NCBI GenBank assembly: GCA_963691705.1
Contig: OY829542.1
Coordinates: forward strand, 59,358,427 to 59,422,426
Source of the DNA: Viola odorata
Lineage: Eukaryota > Streptophyta > Magnoliopsida > Malpighiales > Violaceae
DNA: 64,000 nt
Reading direction: 5' to 3'
Part shown: piece after piece, positions 1 to 10,188 of the stretch
How the letters are laid out: each line of letters starts with the position of its first letter
How positions within the stretch are numbered: position 1 is the first letter of the stretch
Notes under the pieces: model-generated
The model's database searches: none
The model's input: only the letters and a program-made list of their open reading frames with translations
What the model was told of the DNA's origin: nothing
Program-made: the position numbers and the translations under genes

Positions 1-1040
1 TAAACAATTGTTATCCAAATTATTAATTTTATTACACCCTTATGTTCATTTTAAAATTGTATTTTTTCTTTCCTTTCCTTCATTGGTAAAATCAATTTCT
101 AACCTTAATTAATTCTTTCCACGATTCATTAACCAAACAACCTGGGTATCAATTCAAAGTCAATACCCTCCACATCCATCTTCATCACCACAAAATCCTT
201 CTCCGTCACAGTACTCTTTAAAAGAACAAAATAACAGCAAAAAAAGCAACACATCCATATTTAAAATTTCCAGATCCATTAACAAATTTTCCTTGCCAGG
301 ATTTGTATCTTAAAACACCATCTCTTGAAAATTAATTTACAGTACTAGCTCTCTCGGTTTCAAACATCTTCATAACCTAATCATAAAATGCAAGAAAAAA
401 CCCAACACACTCTCTCGGTTCCAATCTGCCTGTCCGTCTCCTCCAACAAATCCATCAGCGACATCCTCGCCGTCGCTGCAATCACCACCACGGCACACCA
501 CCCTCTTCTTCTTTCGCCAAACTCAACAGATCTGGGCCCCAAACTCAACGACGCGTCCTCCTCCGACGTACCTCCAGTGAGCTGCATCGTCTCCGACGTC
601 ACCCTTCTGTTCGCTGTCACAGCTGCTGAAATTATCGGCGGGATTCCGCTCGTCTTGCTCTGTACTTGTTCCGGCAGCAATGAACGATGTGGTGGAAAGG
701 AGTTTCAGATCTAGAAAAAAAGGAAAAAGAAAATAAAAAAGAGTTGTTTCCATTTTGACCAGATCTAGATCCAAAACTACGGAAGTCATAGATCAGTCCG
801 ATGACAATGAATCAAAAGATGAAAAATTAAAATCGATTGTTTTGGGTATCTTGTTTTGGTGGTGCTGATGTGCCTGTGTGGGATGGTGGTTATGGTGTTG
901 AGAAAGTGGTGGACAGAGGGGAGAGAGACGTAGAAGATGAAGTGAAGAAATAAAAATAAGGGCAGAAATTAACTCAGTTTCTGCTATGTTTTTTACTTAA
1001 GAGATTAGATGTGTACTCACCTAAAGAATACTGTGTTGTT

Positions 1041-1283
1041 CTAGGAAGTAGCTGATCTTTTTTCCTCGAGTTGCCGTTGTTTCTCTTCCATTGTTCTCGT
1101 AGCAGCTTCATACTTCTCTACCATGGTTCTCTTATCAGCCTCATCCTTCTCCTCCAATGCTCTCTTGTCAGATTCATGTCTCTGTGTCTTCATTTGCTGC
1201 TGCAAATTAAAGATGTCATTGCTGTCGCTGGTGTTGGTGCTGGTGCTGGTGCTGGTGCTATTGGAGTGTGAAAACCCTTCCAC
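1041..1283 (-). pseudogene. Short charged coiled-coil ORF, possible transposon protein fragment
   Basis: An 80-codon frame begins with a Ser/Thr/Asn-rich stretch and runs into a Lys/Glu/Arg-rich heptad-like region with repeated 'EEK' and 'KRTM' blocks, so it would form a coiled coil. Charged C-terminal coils of this type occur in plant En/Spm-associated and trihelix-like transposon proteins, but no diagnostic domain is visible. The Ser-Thr alternation comes from a simple 'ggtgct' repeat at 1228-1262. It is probably a fragment. I do not assign a function. Confidence 0.2.
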
Positions 1284-1779
1284 TCTTTGAAGCTAATAGT
1301 TTAAAACCTTTTATTTTATTAAAAAATATTTATTTATGGTATTAATAATTTAAAATTTTTATAATATTAATAAGTTTAATTTATTTATGATATTAGATAA
1401 ATATTAAATAGTAAATATTAAATTATAAATAAATTGATTAAAAATATATATAAAGATACTAAAAAAAATTAATTCTAACACTTGAAATGAAATATGCCCT
1501 TTATGCTCATTTTACATTCCAACTATAGTTTTAAATCAGTTTTTACCAAACACTAAAAACAACTTTTGGTTTCGCCACAGAACTTTTAACAAATATTTAC
1601 CAAACAGCATGCTCCTTTTTCCAGAAGTCATTTTCACACAGAACTTTTTTCCACAGAACTTTTCCAACTAGAACTGGAACGCCAAACAGACACCTAATCC
1701 AAAACCCTGCACCCTTCCATACTTGTCGCGTAACAATTTTCCTAATCGTAAAAAGGTGGAGGAAATTTCCAATTTATAT

Positions 1780-1940
1780 AATTAATTAATTACATTATTT
1801 TTCTAAATTTTTAAATTTATTTATATTATTTTTCTGAATTTTTAAAATTAATTACTGTATTTTTTCTGAATTTTTAAAATTAATTATATTATTTTTATGA
1901 ATTTATTAAATTAATTACATTATTTTTTAAATTTTTCAAG
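1780..1940. repeat. AT-rich degenerate tandem repeat
   Basis: Four or so imperfect units of roughly 40 bp, built on 'aattaattacattattttt' followed by 'ctgaatttttaaa', run head to tail just before the first MITE. The unit drifts between copies. No coding potential. Confidence 0.6.
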
Positions 1941-1974
1941 AAAAAAGAAGGAAAGAAAAAGGAACTGTTTCATA

Positions 1975-2206
1975 CTCCCTCTGTCCATTATTAATAGACG
2001 CGTGTACTGTAGACACGCGTCTCGAGGAGGCCGGATGACTCGCTATTTGACCCCAAAAATTTTCGTACTTTTTTTCGAACGTATATTAATCCTTAACGTA
2101 CGTCCGAGAAAAAAATCAGAATTTTTGAAGTCAAATAGTGAGTCATCCGGCTTCCTCGAGACGTGTGTCTATAGTACACACGTCTATTAATAATGGACAG
2201 AGGGAG
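1975..2206. mobile_element. Stowaway-type MITE with near-perfect hairpin
   Basis: The 232-bp element starts CTCCCTCTGTCC and ends GGACAGAGGGAG and is flanked by TA on both sides (1973-1974 and 2207-2208), which is the Stowaway (Tc1/mariner) target site. Pairing extends well past the ends: 'attattaatagacg' and 'ggatgactcgctatttga' have their complements in the other arm, so almost the whole element folds back. The same internal phrase ('actatttgaccccaaa...ttcgtac') occurs in the elements at 13725 and 14155, so they belong to one family. Confidence 0.85.
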
Positions 2207-2238
2207 TATTATTAACTACTAGAGGTAAATTGATAGTA

Positions 2239-3031
2239 CTCCCTCTGTCTAGTATTTGTGTGTCGTTTTAGCACAGTGGCAGACCTGAGTGGGTTTGTTT
2301 TTTCTGCTTATTTTATTGGTTTCCTTTCTAAAATGCCCCTAGTTATATGGCATTTAACAAAGCATGCCATTCACATCTATCCATGCTGCATCTTCCTCTC
2401 CCTTCTCTCCTTCCTTCTCCTCCGCCCACTTTCCGCTGCATCCGTCCAGAAATCGATATTTCTCACGTTGATCGCCACCCACGCAGGCGCATTCATCACT
2501 GTCTGAGGGAATCAACGACGGTGATGGCTGTGGCGGTCAAGGTGGGAAACGACAGCGGTGTTAATGGTGGTTCAGCTAGGTTTGGGTTTAGCTGGTGGTG
2601 GTCCGGCTAGTGTTTAATTGGTTGGGCAGTGAGGTTGTATTGGCAGTTGGCGATTGCGGAGGCAGAAAGGGAGATTGAGGGGTGTTAATTTGGGATTAAT
2701 TGAAATTGGGTGTGGCTTTGGAGTTGATTTTGCAGGGGATTAATTTGGATTTGTTTGGCAGTGGTGGCTGTGATGTTTGTTTGGCAGTGGTGGCTGTGGG
2801 TCTGTGGTGTTTGTTTGGTAGTGGTGGTTGTGATATTTCAGTGGCAGTGGTGAGGCTGTGTGGTGACAGTGAATGAAGGCAGTGTGGTGAGATTGAGGTG
2901 TTTAGGTGGTGATGGCTAAGAGGGCATTTTAGTCATGTTACATTAAAATTACTGTTCAAAAAGGTAAAATGACAATTAATAATGTCCAAAGAAATCGTAG
3001 GAAATCGCCACTTAATTGTGGACGGAGGGAG
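2239..3031. mobile_element. Long Stowaway-like element with filler sequence
   Basis: Starts CTCCCTCTGTCT and ends GGACGGAGGGAG, with TA at 2237-2238 and 3032-3033. At 793 bp it is long for Stowaway. The inside is CT-rich on the left and carries repeated 'ggcagtggtggctgtg' phrases on the right. Open frames inside (for example 2258-2610) have no recognisable domain. The inside could be captured host sequence. It lies only about 30 bp from the MITE at 1975-2206. Confidence 0.65.
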
Positions 3032-3033
3032 TA

Positions 3034-3801
3034 ATAGTGATGATTTTTTTTTTTTAATTTTCTTGGTTGCAGGTTGCAGCAACCGGCAACAATAGGTCTA
3101 ACTAACTGTTAGTTAGTTTGACTAACAGAATTGAATTTGGATTTGGATTTCGTTGACCACTAGTTCAAGGACCCCGATTTGAATTTTTTTAGTTCAGGGG
3201 AAGTTTCTGTTTTTCGAGTATGGGCGGTGCGATGGGACGCGGATTGCAAATGACATGGCGCGTTGTGGTTGGCTGCTCCGGATATGGATGACGCGGTGAC
3301 ACGTGGCGCTACGGGATAGGCGAGGCGGATTGCGGGACACGTGTCACGCGCTGGTTGGACGCAAGCTGGATTGCGGATAAGACGCGTTGACTGGGTGATT
3401 GACGACGCGGGAACGTGGCACTGAGGGATTCGGCGATGGGGATTTCATGACACATGTCGCGCGCTGGTTGGGCGACATGGATTGCGGATGACGCTTCCGT
3501 TGGATGAGTAGAGGACGCGTGTCGCTTTCTAGCTGGAGGACGCGGATTGCAGGACGCGTGGCAACTCGTCATCGGGGAAGCGGATTGCGGATAAGACGGG
3601 TTGGTGGGTAGCTGCCGCGTGGCGCGACTCCATTAGGCGACGCGGAGCGCGTGGGCATCTGCAATAAGGCTCCATTTAATTCAAAATTTGAAAAGGCTGG
3701 GACAGGAGGGAAAAAAATAAAACAAAGGAAGGGAATCAAAGATGTTAAGGAAATAATAAAAACTAATTAAAACCAAATAAAACCACGAATAACGGAAATA
3801 A
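3034..3801. repeat. GC-rich region with degenerate GGATTGCGGA-type repeats
   Basis: From about 3225 to 3660 the composition turns GC-rich. The phrase 'ggattgc' (usually followed by gga or agga) recurs near 3241, 3329, 3371, 3481, 3543 and 3582, mixed with 'gacgcg', 'acacgtgtcgcgcgctggttgg' variants and 'gcgctggttgg'. It looks like an old satellite-like array of uneven unit length. It may be the 3' noncoding part of the adjacent Athila-like element, whose 3' LTR is not found. The open frame 3309-3572 (minus) is a by-product of the repeats. Confidence 0.5.
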
Positions 3802-4149
3802 TTATTTAAAGAGAGAGATACGAGGAAAAAATAAATGAGGCGCGTGAAATGCCTCCTTGACCGACCATATTTTTCGTCCAGGCCCGGACGATTTTAGGCG
3901 TCTAGGGCAAGAATGGTGGGTCTGCCACCAGGGGTGGAAACCTTCGTGGAATAGTTCCAATCTGTGGTCACGCACTTTGGAAATGAGGCTCGTGTCCATA
4001 CTCTGAATCTCGACTACACCATGATCATACAACTTCGTGACACGGTAAGGGCCAGTCCTCCTATGCTTCAACTTTCTGGAAAAGAACCTAAGACAAGAAT
4101 TGTAAAGTAAAACCTTTTGTCCAGTATCAAAGGTTTTAGAAGAGAGCAA
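3802..4149 (-). pseudogene. Integrase C-terminal tail remnant of Athila-like element 1
   Basis: The frame begins with '[14 protein letters not shown]', continues with 'RRTGPYRVTKLYDHGVVEI' and reaches '[12 protein letters not shown]'. In Athila and other gypsy polyproteins this is the GPY/F-type module at the end of integrase. Nothing of the integrase zinc finger or the D,D-35-E core precedes it; upstream sequence belongs to the protease/RT linker in another frame. It is a leftover of an internal deletion, not a working integrase. Confidence 0.7.
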
Positions 4150-4973
4150 CTTATCGTGGTGAGTGTTAGTCTTGGCCGTGTCTTGGGCAGGTTGCAGAGT
4201 TGGGTTATCATTGGGCGTCTTGCCTCGATGGTCAAGGAAGTAGCAGTAGCAGTTGAGGCGGGGGTTACCGTAGCCTCAAAAGTGGTCACGTCGACAGCTG
4301 GAGTCATGGCTAGTTGAGGAGTGCAAAGGGCTGGGTCAAGTGTCTTGACGTCGACGACCGTCCATCCAAGGGCCTCGCGGTATCCTTTGAGTGTCGACAC
4401 CAGCTCGCGCTCCGCATCTGGATCAAGCTTGCTAGAGATGATCACCGAGAGTGTGTCATGTTCGCCAAGGTAGGCGTACTTGAGGTGCAAGGGCAAGCTC
4501 TTTAACTTCAACTTAGGACCCTGCACAAAAGAAGGGGCAGATGCTGAATTTATAGTGATGTTCCTATCGAGGGCAAGATGTGCAGAGTTGTCAGCGTTAA
4601 GATCTGAAACTTGTGTAACAATAGGGTCAACAATATCAACAATTGAGTGCTCTGAAGTCGCAAGTGTCAAGACCAAAGGGTCCAGTGCGACGGGCGGAAT
4701 GCTCCTGTCTAGGGCAAGCTGTAGAAACTCATCAGTAGAAAGTTTAGAAACATTAGTAACAACAGGCTCAACAATATCAACAAAGTTCACGCTAGAAAAC
4801 TCAGTGGGGCATCTCATATCATCAAGCATATTGAACTTTATGGTCTCCCCGTCGAACTCAAGAGTAATAGAGGCGTCATGGACGTCGATCTTGGCTTTTG
4901 TTGTCCTAAGGAATGGTCTGCCCAGGAGCATGTCTGAGGCCTTGACAGATTGCCCATTCTCCATGTCAATCAT
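4068..4973 (-). pseudogene. Protease-to-RT linker region of Athila-like element 1
   Basis: This frame carries '[20 protein letters not shown]', the conserved segment C-terminal to the retropepsin of Athila elements. After a variable Val/Asp/Ser-rich spacer come '[16 protein letters not shown]', 'ISSKLD' and '[18 protein letters not shown]', which in Athila precede reverse transcriptase. The RT itself should follow but is missing: the frame wanders through a Thr/Ala-rich spacer and meets the integrase tail (4149-3802) in a shifted frame. It joins the 5007-5711 frame upstream with a stop between them, so it is degenerate. Confidence 0.7.
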
Positions 4974-5006
4974 ATAGAAATCGGCTGGATAGATGAAATC
5001 GCCAAC

Positions 5007-5711
5007 TTAGACCAAGACGTCCTCAACGACCCCCTTGGGGTAGATGACAGATTTGTCAGCTAGTTGGATCGTGGTCTCGGTGGGCTTGAGGGGTCCAAGG
5101 CCTAGACTGTTGTATAACGTCAAGGGCATGACGTCGATACTTGCACCAGAATCACACATAGCTTTACCAATATCAGTAGTACCGATTTTACATGGGATGG
5201 AGAACATACCTTTATCCTTGCACTTCAGTGGTAGGTTTTGCTGGATCGTGGCCGAGATATTCCCACCTACGCAAATCTTTTTCACACCTATCATGTCACA
5301 TTTGTTAGCACACCAATTTTTCAAAAACTTGGCATAGCGAGGCACGTTTTTGATGGCCTGGAGAAGTGGGATATTGACGAGGACTTTGCTGAACATATCA
5401 AGAATTTCGCGATCCTCTTCCTTCTTCTTGTCCTTGACGAGCCTTTGAGGAAAGGGCGACTCAAAGATCTTGTGTATATACTCTTGGGTGAATTCTTGTG
5501 GGCTTGTGTCACCTCGTGGAGCCATTCCTCTTGGAGATCTAATGCGGTCCTCCATCACTTCTGGAAGTTTAGGCCTAATGAACTTGGCTTTGGGTATTTT
5601 CTTGGCCAAGATTTTGGGCACGACAGCTGGTTCGGCGTTTAAGCCAAGATGCTCTAGGGAGGGTTTTTCGACGTCGAGGTGTTTGAATGCCAAATGTCTT
5701 GTTATCATCAT
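5007..5711 (-). pseudogene. Gag C-terminus and aspartic protease of Athila-like element 1
   Basis: The C-terminal half is a retropepsin: '[19 protein letters not shown]' has the catalytic DSG triad, followed by 'ASIDVMPLTLYNSLGLG', 'IQLADKSVIYPKGVVEDVLV', all typical of Athila polyproteins. Before it stand the gag tail 'LLQAIKNVPRYAKFLKNWCA' and a Lys-rich stretch. The first codons (from about 5711 down to 5700) come from the inserted LTR rather than the element, because the palindromic insertion breaks the frame here. A stop at about 5004-5006 separates it from the following linker. Confidence 0.75.
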
Positions 5712-6987
5712 CGTTTTACGCCTATTTTATGATGATGATACTGCTGATTATTGGGTTTTCCGCTCCTTTTTACAGATTATATTGCTGAGAAGCGAAACAT
5801 TCTTTAGGAGTTTAAATCGCCAAGTTGAGAGCTATTTTGAATCAAAAGCTGAAGTTGTTAGAGTGAGCCAGCTGTCTTCTCTTTTTAGGAGAATGATGTC
5901 CAGTCAGCTAGAAGTCTCATTGTCAGAGAATCTCCTATTTTGTTACGAGGAGATTAAAACAATTTATCTAGTTAGATTTTATTTCTTTTTGAAATTTGAA
6001 TTATTGGGTTGATTGCTAATATATAGCAACCAACTTGCACTAGGAAAGGCATCATCTCTTTCCCCGGAATATTGGCTTTTCTTCTTGGATTTTGGCAGCA
6101 GCAACATTGCCTTAGGAACCACTGTTTGGTTTCTTTGTTTTAATTAATTAAATTCCTTTTATGCTTATAATCTCTTTTATTTATTTATTATGATGATGCT
6201 TAGCTAAACTCTATTTTCCTTGTAAGGATTCATTGCCATGAATAATTGATTGTGAGATCTAATTGCGCCCAATAAATTACAACTTATATCTCTGTTTGTT
6301 TTGATTAAATGTCAAGTTAATCTTATTCCTTTTGAAGTCTGATCATCTACAAATAGGATTTGGTTAAATACAGTCTTCTCTTGATACTTTGGAGTCTACA
6401 TTGTAAAGAGAGATGCGAAGGCAACTATCTGATTGACGGATCGGAATAGAAAACAAATAGAGTCAGGTTTATAGGATTTTTATCCCAGACTTGGGATCGG
6501 TCTCTCCCTGTGAATTATCAATCGTTTGATTAAATCCTATAGAGTGTCTCTTAGGATTGTCAAACTGGTTAGGGACTTCTAATAGAGTGTCTCTTTATTA
6601 GTCTTGTTTAGGAGGAGAGCAGGAGATTTAGGTGAACACCTGGTCTCTATAGCCACCTATAAGTTAGTTCTTGAAAACACTTGAATCTATGATCAATCAA
6701 TTTAATTCATGTGCTTCGTCGAATCCTTACTGGGAATTTTACCACATTTGAACACACACATATCACATTTTCTTTACTGTTTCAGGCTATTTCTGTTTCT
6801 TAAACAATTACAACACAACAATCAATATTGGTATTTACCACCTGTTACTTATCTTGTCATTTACAAGGAATTTTAATTGTCCACCGAATCCCTGAGGAAC
6901 GATCCTTTTACCACTTGCTACTATTCTTATTTACATGAGCTTTGGTGAATTGAATTCATTTATTTTTGACGGTTTCGGCAACCATCA
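5700..6987 (+). repeat. LTR of palindromic Athila insertion, left arm
   Basis: Begins TGTTATCATCATCG and ends GGTTTCGGCAACCATCA. It is the reverse complement of 7329-8616, with rare mismatches (for example near 5780, 5972 and 6930-6955). No gene lies inside; the frame 5470-6012 is a chance frame over the junction. Confidence 0.85.
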
Positions 6988-7328
6988 AATTTTTGCCTCA
7001 TTATTTCTCTGTCTGAAGGTTTGCTTAGGAGGAGGAGGTGGTGGACGGTTATTATTGGGGCCTTCCATGGCTGGTTCGAATAATGGGTTTTCTCGGATTG
7101 CTGATGGTCCTTCCCCCAAGTCTGGGATAAGGGCCCTCCGAGGTGTCCGAAAATTTTCTGGCTGTTGTTCTTCAGGAACAGCCCTCTGGTTCTTCGCTCG
7201 CTTCCTGTACTGTGTTTCCCTTCTTGTAATTTCTGGGTTGTACGGAATCAATTCTGAATTAGAGGTCCTGGTCATACACAAAGAGAATTAATTAGTACCG
7301 ATGAATCCCCGGCAACGGCGCCAAAATT
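6985..7328 (-). pseudogene. Primer binding site and gag N-terminus stub of an Athila element
   Basis: On the minus strand, an 18-bp tRNA-Asp-type primer binding site (7323 to 7306) follows the LTR end. It leads to a frame of about 98 codons with 'MTRTSNSELIPYN' and a proline run 'RPPPPPPKQTF', which resembles the start of Athila gag. After 'RQRNNEAKI' the frame runs straight into the other LTR in the wrong orientation. The rest of gag and all of pol are absent. Confidence 0.6.
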
Positions 7329-8616
7329 TGATGGTTGCCGAAACCGTCAAAAATAAATGAATACAATTCACCTATGCTCATGCAAATAAGAATAGTAGCA
7401 AGTGGTAAAAGGATCGTTCCTCAGGGATTCGGTGGACAATTAAAATTCCTTGTAAATGACAAGATAAGTAACAGGTGGTAAATACCAATATTGATTGTTG
7501 TGTTGTAATTGTTTAAGAAACAGAAATAGCCTGAAATAGTAAAGAAAATGTGATATGTGTGTGTTCAAATGTGGTAAAATTCCCAGTAAGGATTCGACGA
7601 AGCACATGAATTAAATTGATTGATCATAGATTCAAGTGTTTTCAAGAACTAACTTATAGGTGGCTATAGAGACCAGGTGTTCACCTAAATCTCCTGCTCT
7701 CCTCCTAAACAAGACTAATAAAGAGACACTCTATTAGAAGTCCCTAACCAGTTTGACAATCCTAAGAGACACTCTATAGGATTTAATCAAACGATTGATA
7801 ATTCACAGGGAGAGACCGATCCCAAGTATGGGATAAAAATCCTATAAACCTGACTCTATTTGTTTTCTATTCCGATCCGTCAATCAGATAGTTGCCTTCG
7901 CATCTCTCTTTACAATGTAGACTCCAAAGTATCAAGAGAAGACTGTATTTAACCAAATCCTATTTGTAGATGATCAGACTTCAAAAGGAATAAGATTAAC
8001 TTGACATTTAATCAAAACAAACAGAGATATAAGTTGTAATTTATTGGGCGCAATTAGATCTCACAATCAATTATTCATGGCAATGAATCCTTACAAGGAA
8101 AATAGAGTTTAGCCAAGCATCATCATAATAAATAAATAAAAGAGATTATAAGCATAAAAGGAATTTAATTAATTAAAACAAAGAAACCAAACAGTGGTTC
8201 CTAAGGCAATGTTGCTGCTGCCAAAATCCAAGAAGAAAAGCCAATATTCCGGGGAAAGAGATGATGCCTTTCCTAGTGCAAGTTGGTTGCTATATATTAG
8301 CAATCAACCCAATAATTCAAATTTCAAAAAGAAATAAAATGTAACTAGATAAATTGTTTTAATCTCCTCGTAACAAAATAGGAGATTCTCTGACAATGAG
8401 ACTTCTAGCTGACTGGACATCATTCTCCTAAAAAGAGAAGACAGCTGGCTCACTCTAACAACTTCAGCTTTTGATTCAAAATAGCTCTCAACTTGGCGAT
8501 TTAAACTCCTAAAGAATGTTTCGCTTCTCAGCAACATAATCTGTAAAAAGGAGCGGAAAACCCAATAATCAGCAGTATCATCATCATAAAATAGGCGTAA
8601 AACGATGATGATAACA
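7329..8616 (-). repeat. LTR of palindromic Athila insertion, right arm
   Basis: On the plus strand it begins TGATGGTTGCCGAAACCGTC and ends GATGATGATAACA. On the minus strand it is the 5' LTR, immediately followed by the tRNA-Asp primer binding site. The sequence 'agaca' follows on the right, and its complement 'tgtct' precedes the left arm. The open frame 8304-8633 (minus) is LTR sequence and not a gene. Confidence 0.85.
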
Positions 8617-8639
8617 AGACATTTGGCATTCAAACACGA

Positions 8640-10130
8640 GGCCTAGATGCTCTCGAGGGGGTAAGACATAGCCACTGCGAAGAGTCATAGCACACACATT
8701 GTGCTTTGGGTTGGCCTCAGTCTGCCCAGGCAATCTGCCTTTGTTTTTCAATTCTTTCATGTCTGCGGCCATGATGCTCATTTATTTTTGTAGATCCGTG
8801 ATGACGTTCCTGTAGTGAGCTACCTCATCAACCGGTGGGGTAGACGAAGTAGAGGTCTGGCCCTGATTGGGTTGATAGAAAGATTGTTGGTTGTTGGGAT
8901 GGGTAGATCTAGGCTGGAAGTTTTGGACGTTGAAAGATGGCTGGGCCTGATTCATGTACTGATTATGCTGTGGAGGTTGTCCAGGGCTAGACGCTTGCTG
9001 ATGGCTGGCCCAACCGGAGTTTTGTGGTCTCCACACCTGGTTGTAGTTCTGCCATATGGGGCCTGATTGTAGTTACCAATGGCGTTGATACTCTGAATCT
9101 CATCGGGGATATGCGGGCACCCATCTGTTGGATGATCGGTCATGTTGCAAATCTGACAGGCCTTGACCTGGACTGTCTGTCCGGGGGCCATGTTCTGAAG
9201 CATGCCCATCATAGTTGTTAATTGGGTCTGCATCGCGGCCACTTGGGCATCTTGCCCTGGATGATGGCTTTCCTCGGGTATGCAATTTCTTGCCATTAAC
9301 TCGATGGTAGCCTTCGCGGCGGCAGGTGTGAGTCTGGTGATAGCACCACCAGCAGCGGCGTTGAGCAATGCCTTGTCACGAGCTTTGAGACCTTCACAAA
9401 AATATTGGATGAGGACGTGCTCGGTAAGGTTGTGTGAGGGGCACATAGCTTGCATCTTTTTGTAGCGCTCATGGTACTGGCCAAAATCTTCTTCTTTCCT
9501 CTGGACTATAGATACCAACTGCTTGCGAGTTACATTAGCCATTTCTGATGGGTAGTATTTTTCGGTGAAGGATTTTGACATTTCAGCCCAAGAATTAATG
9601 GAATTTGGGGGTAGATCATAGAATCAGTCTAGGGCATCATCTTTCAGAGACCACATGAAGGCTCGAAACTTAGTGTGCTCAATACTGACATTGGCTGGCT
9701 TCATGGCGTCGCAAATAGAGTGCAATTGCTGAAGATGGCGGTGAGGGTTTTCCTTTGGAACGCCACGGAAGACGGGAAGATGGTGCATGACCGCAGACTT
9801 GAGCGTCCAATCATAGGTAACAGTGGGCCAAACGATACAGGTGTTGGGTGTTTCAGGGGCACCATTGAGGTCCTCAATAGTTTGCGGAGGATTGTCGATA
9901 TTAGGACGGTCTGCCATAATGAATATCTCGGGGTAGACAACCGCTGGGTTGTCGAGGTCAGGATGAAGATGATTGTCGGGACCGGTCTGACTAGAGGTTT
10001 GACTATCGAGGGCAGGACGAGGAATTACTCTGCGAGAGGTTGCTCCGCCGGCCTGTCTCCGAAATTCTCTCTCTGTCTTTGTGTGTTCGTGGTCAAGGGG
10101 GAGAAGGTCAGGTGCAGATCTCCTGGTCAT
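8640..10130 (-). pseudogene. Gag of Athila-like element 1
   Basis: The N-terminal frame (10130 to 9624) holds the gag capsid start; 'AFMWSLKDDALD' is followed by a stop at about 9621-9623. The same frame continues downstream (9581 to 8952) as 'NSINSWAEMSKSFTEKYYP', 'KEEDFGQYHERYKKM' and a CCHC zinc knuckle 'CQICNMTDHPTDGC' (C-x2-C-x4-H-x4-C). A Gln/Asn/Pro-rich tail (9036 to 8782) and 'VCAMTLRSGYVLPPREHLG' (8781 to about 8640) complete it. The gag is therefore nearly full length but carries at least one nonsense codon and local frame shifts. It would bind element RNA in a virus-like particle if intact. Confidence 0.7.
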
Positions 10131-10165
10131 ACAAGTAAAAGAAAGAAATTAGTCCGTAAACACAG

Positions 10166-10183
10166 TCCCCGGTAACGACGCCA
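10166..10183 (-). other. Primer binding site (tRNA-Asp type) of element 1
   Basis: The minus strand reads tggcgtcgttaccgggga directly inside the LTR, close to the 3' end complement of plant tRNA-Asp (canonical tggcgccgttgccgggga). Two or three mismatches show age. The same site is found at 7306-7323 and 29860-29877. Confidence 0.75.
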
Positions 10184-10188
10184 AAATT

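Larger units (their letters stand above)
1..1974. other. AT-rich intergenic DNA, probably decayed DNA-transposon sequence
   Basis: No gene is recognised here. Open frames on both strands around 380-715 overlap each other, have no recognisable domain and sit in serine/proline-rich low-complexity sequence, so I do not call them. Around 1490-1700 there are repeated short phrases ('accaaaca', 'cacagaactttt') ending in 'gccaaacagacacc', a pattern common at the ends of plant class II elements. This suggests a decayed transposon, but no terminal inverted repeat pair could be fixed. Confidence 0.4.
5700..8616. mobile_element. Athila-type insertion with two inverted LTRs (palindrome)
   Basis: Two LTRs of identical length (1,288 bp) lie in opposite orientation, 5700-6987 and 7329-8616, around a 341-bp core. 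Normal LTRs are direct repeats, so this is a rearranged element. The core holds a tRNA-Asp primer binding site (7306-7323) and the first codons of an Athila gag on the minus strand. The arms differ by only a handful of bases. The palindrome continues about 21 bp outside the LTRs into host gag sequence ('gtgtttgaatgccaaatgtc' at about 5679 and its complement at about 8637), so host DNA was duplicated in inverted order too. Confidence 0.8.

Noticed and set aside
381..789. Overlapping open frames on both strands
   Set aside because: Low-complexity Ser/Thr/Pro text, no domain, no splice context; likely chance frames in decayed transposon DNA.
1780..1940. Possible CRISPR-like array
   Set aside because: AT-rich drifting tandem repeat without unique spacers, in a plant genome.
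3309..3572. Minus frame of 87 codons in the GC-rich repeat
   Set aside because: Product of the degenerate repeat, no start context or domain.
8815..9465. Plus-strand frames inside element 1 gag
   Set aside because: Shadow frames of the minus-strand gag, which has the zinc knuckle and capsid features.
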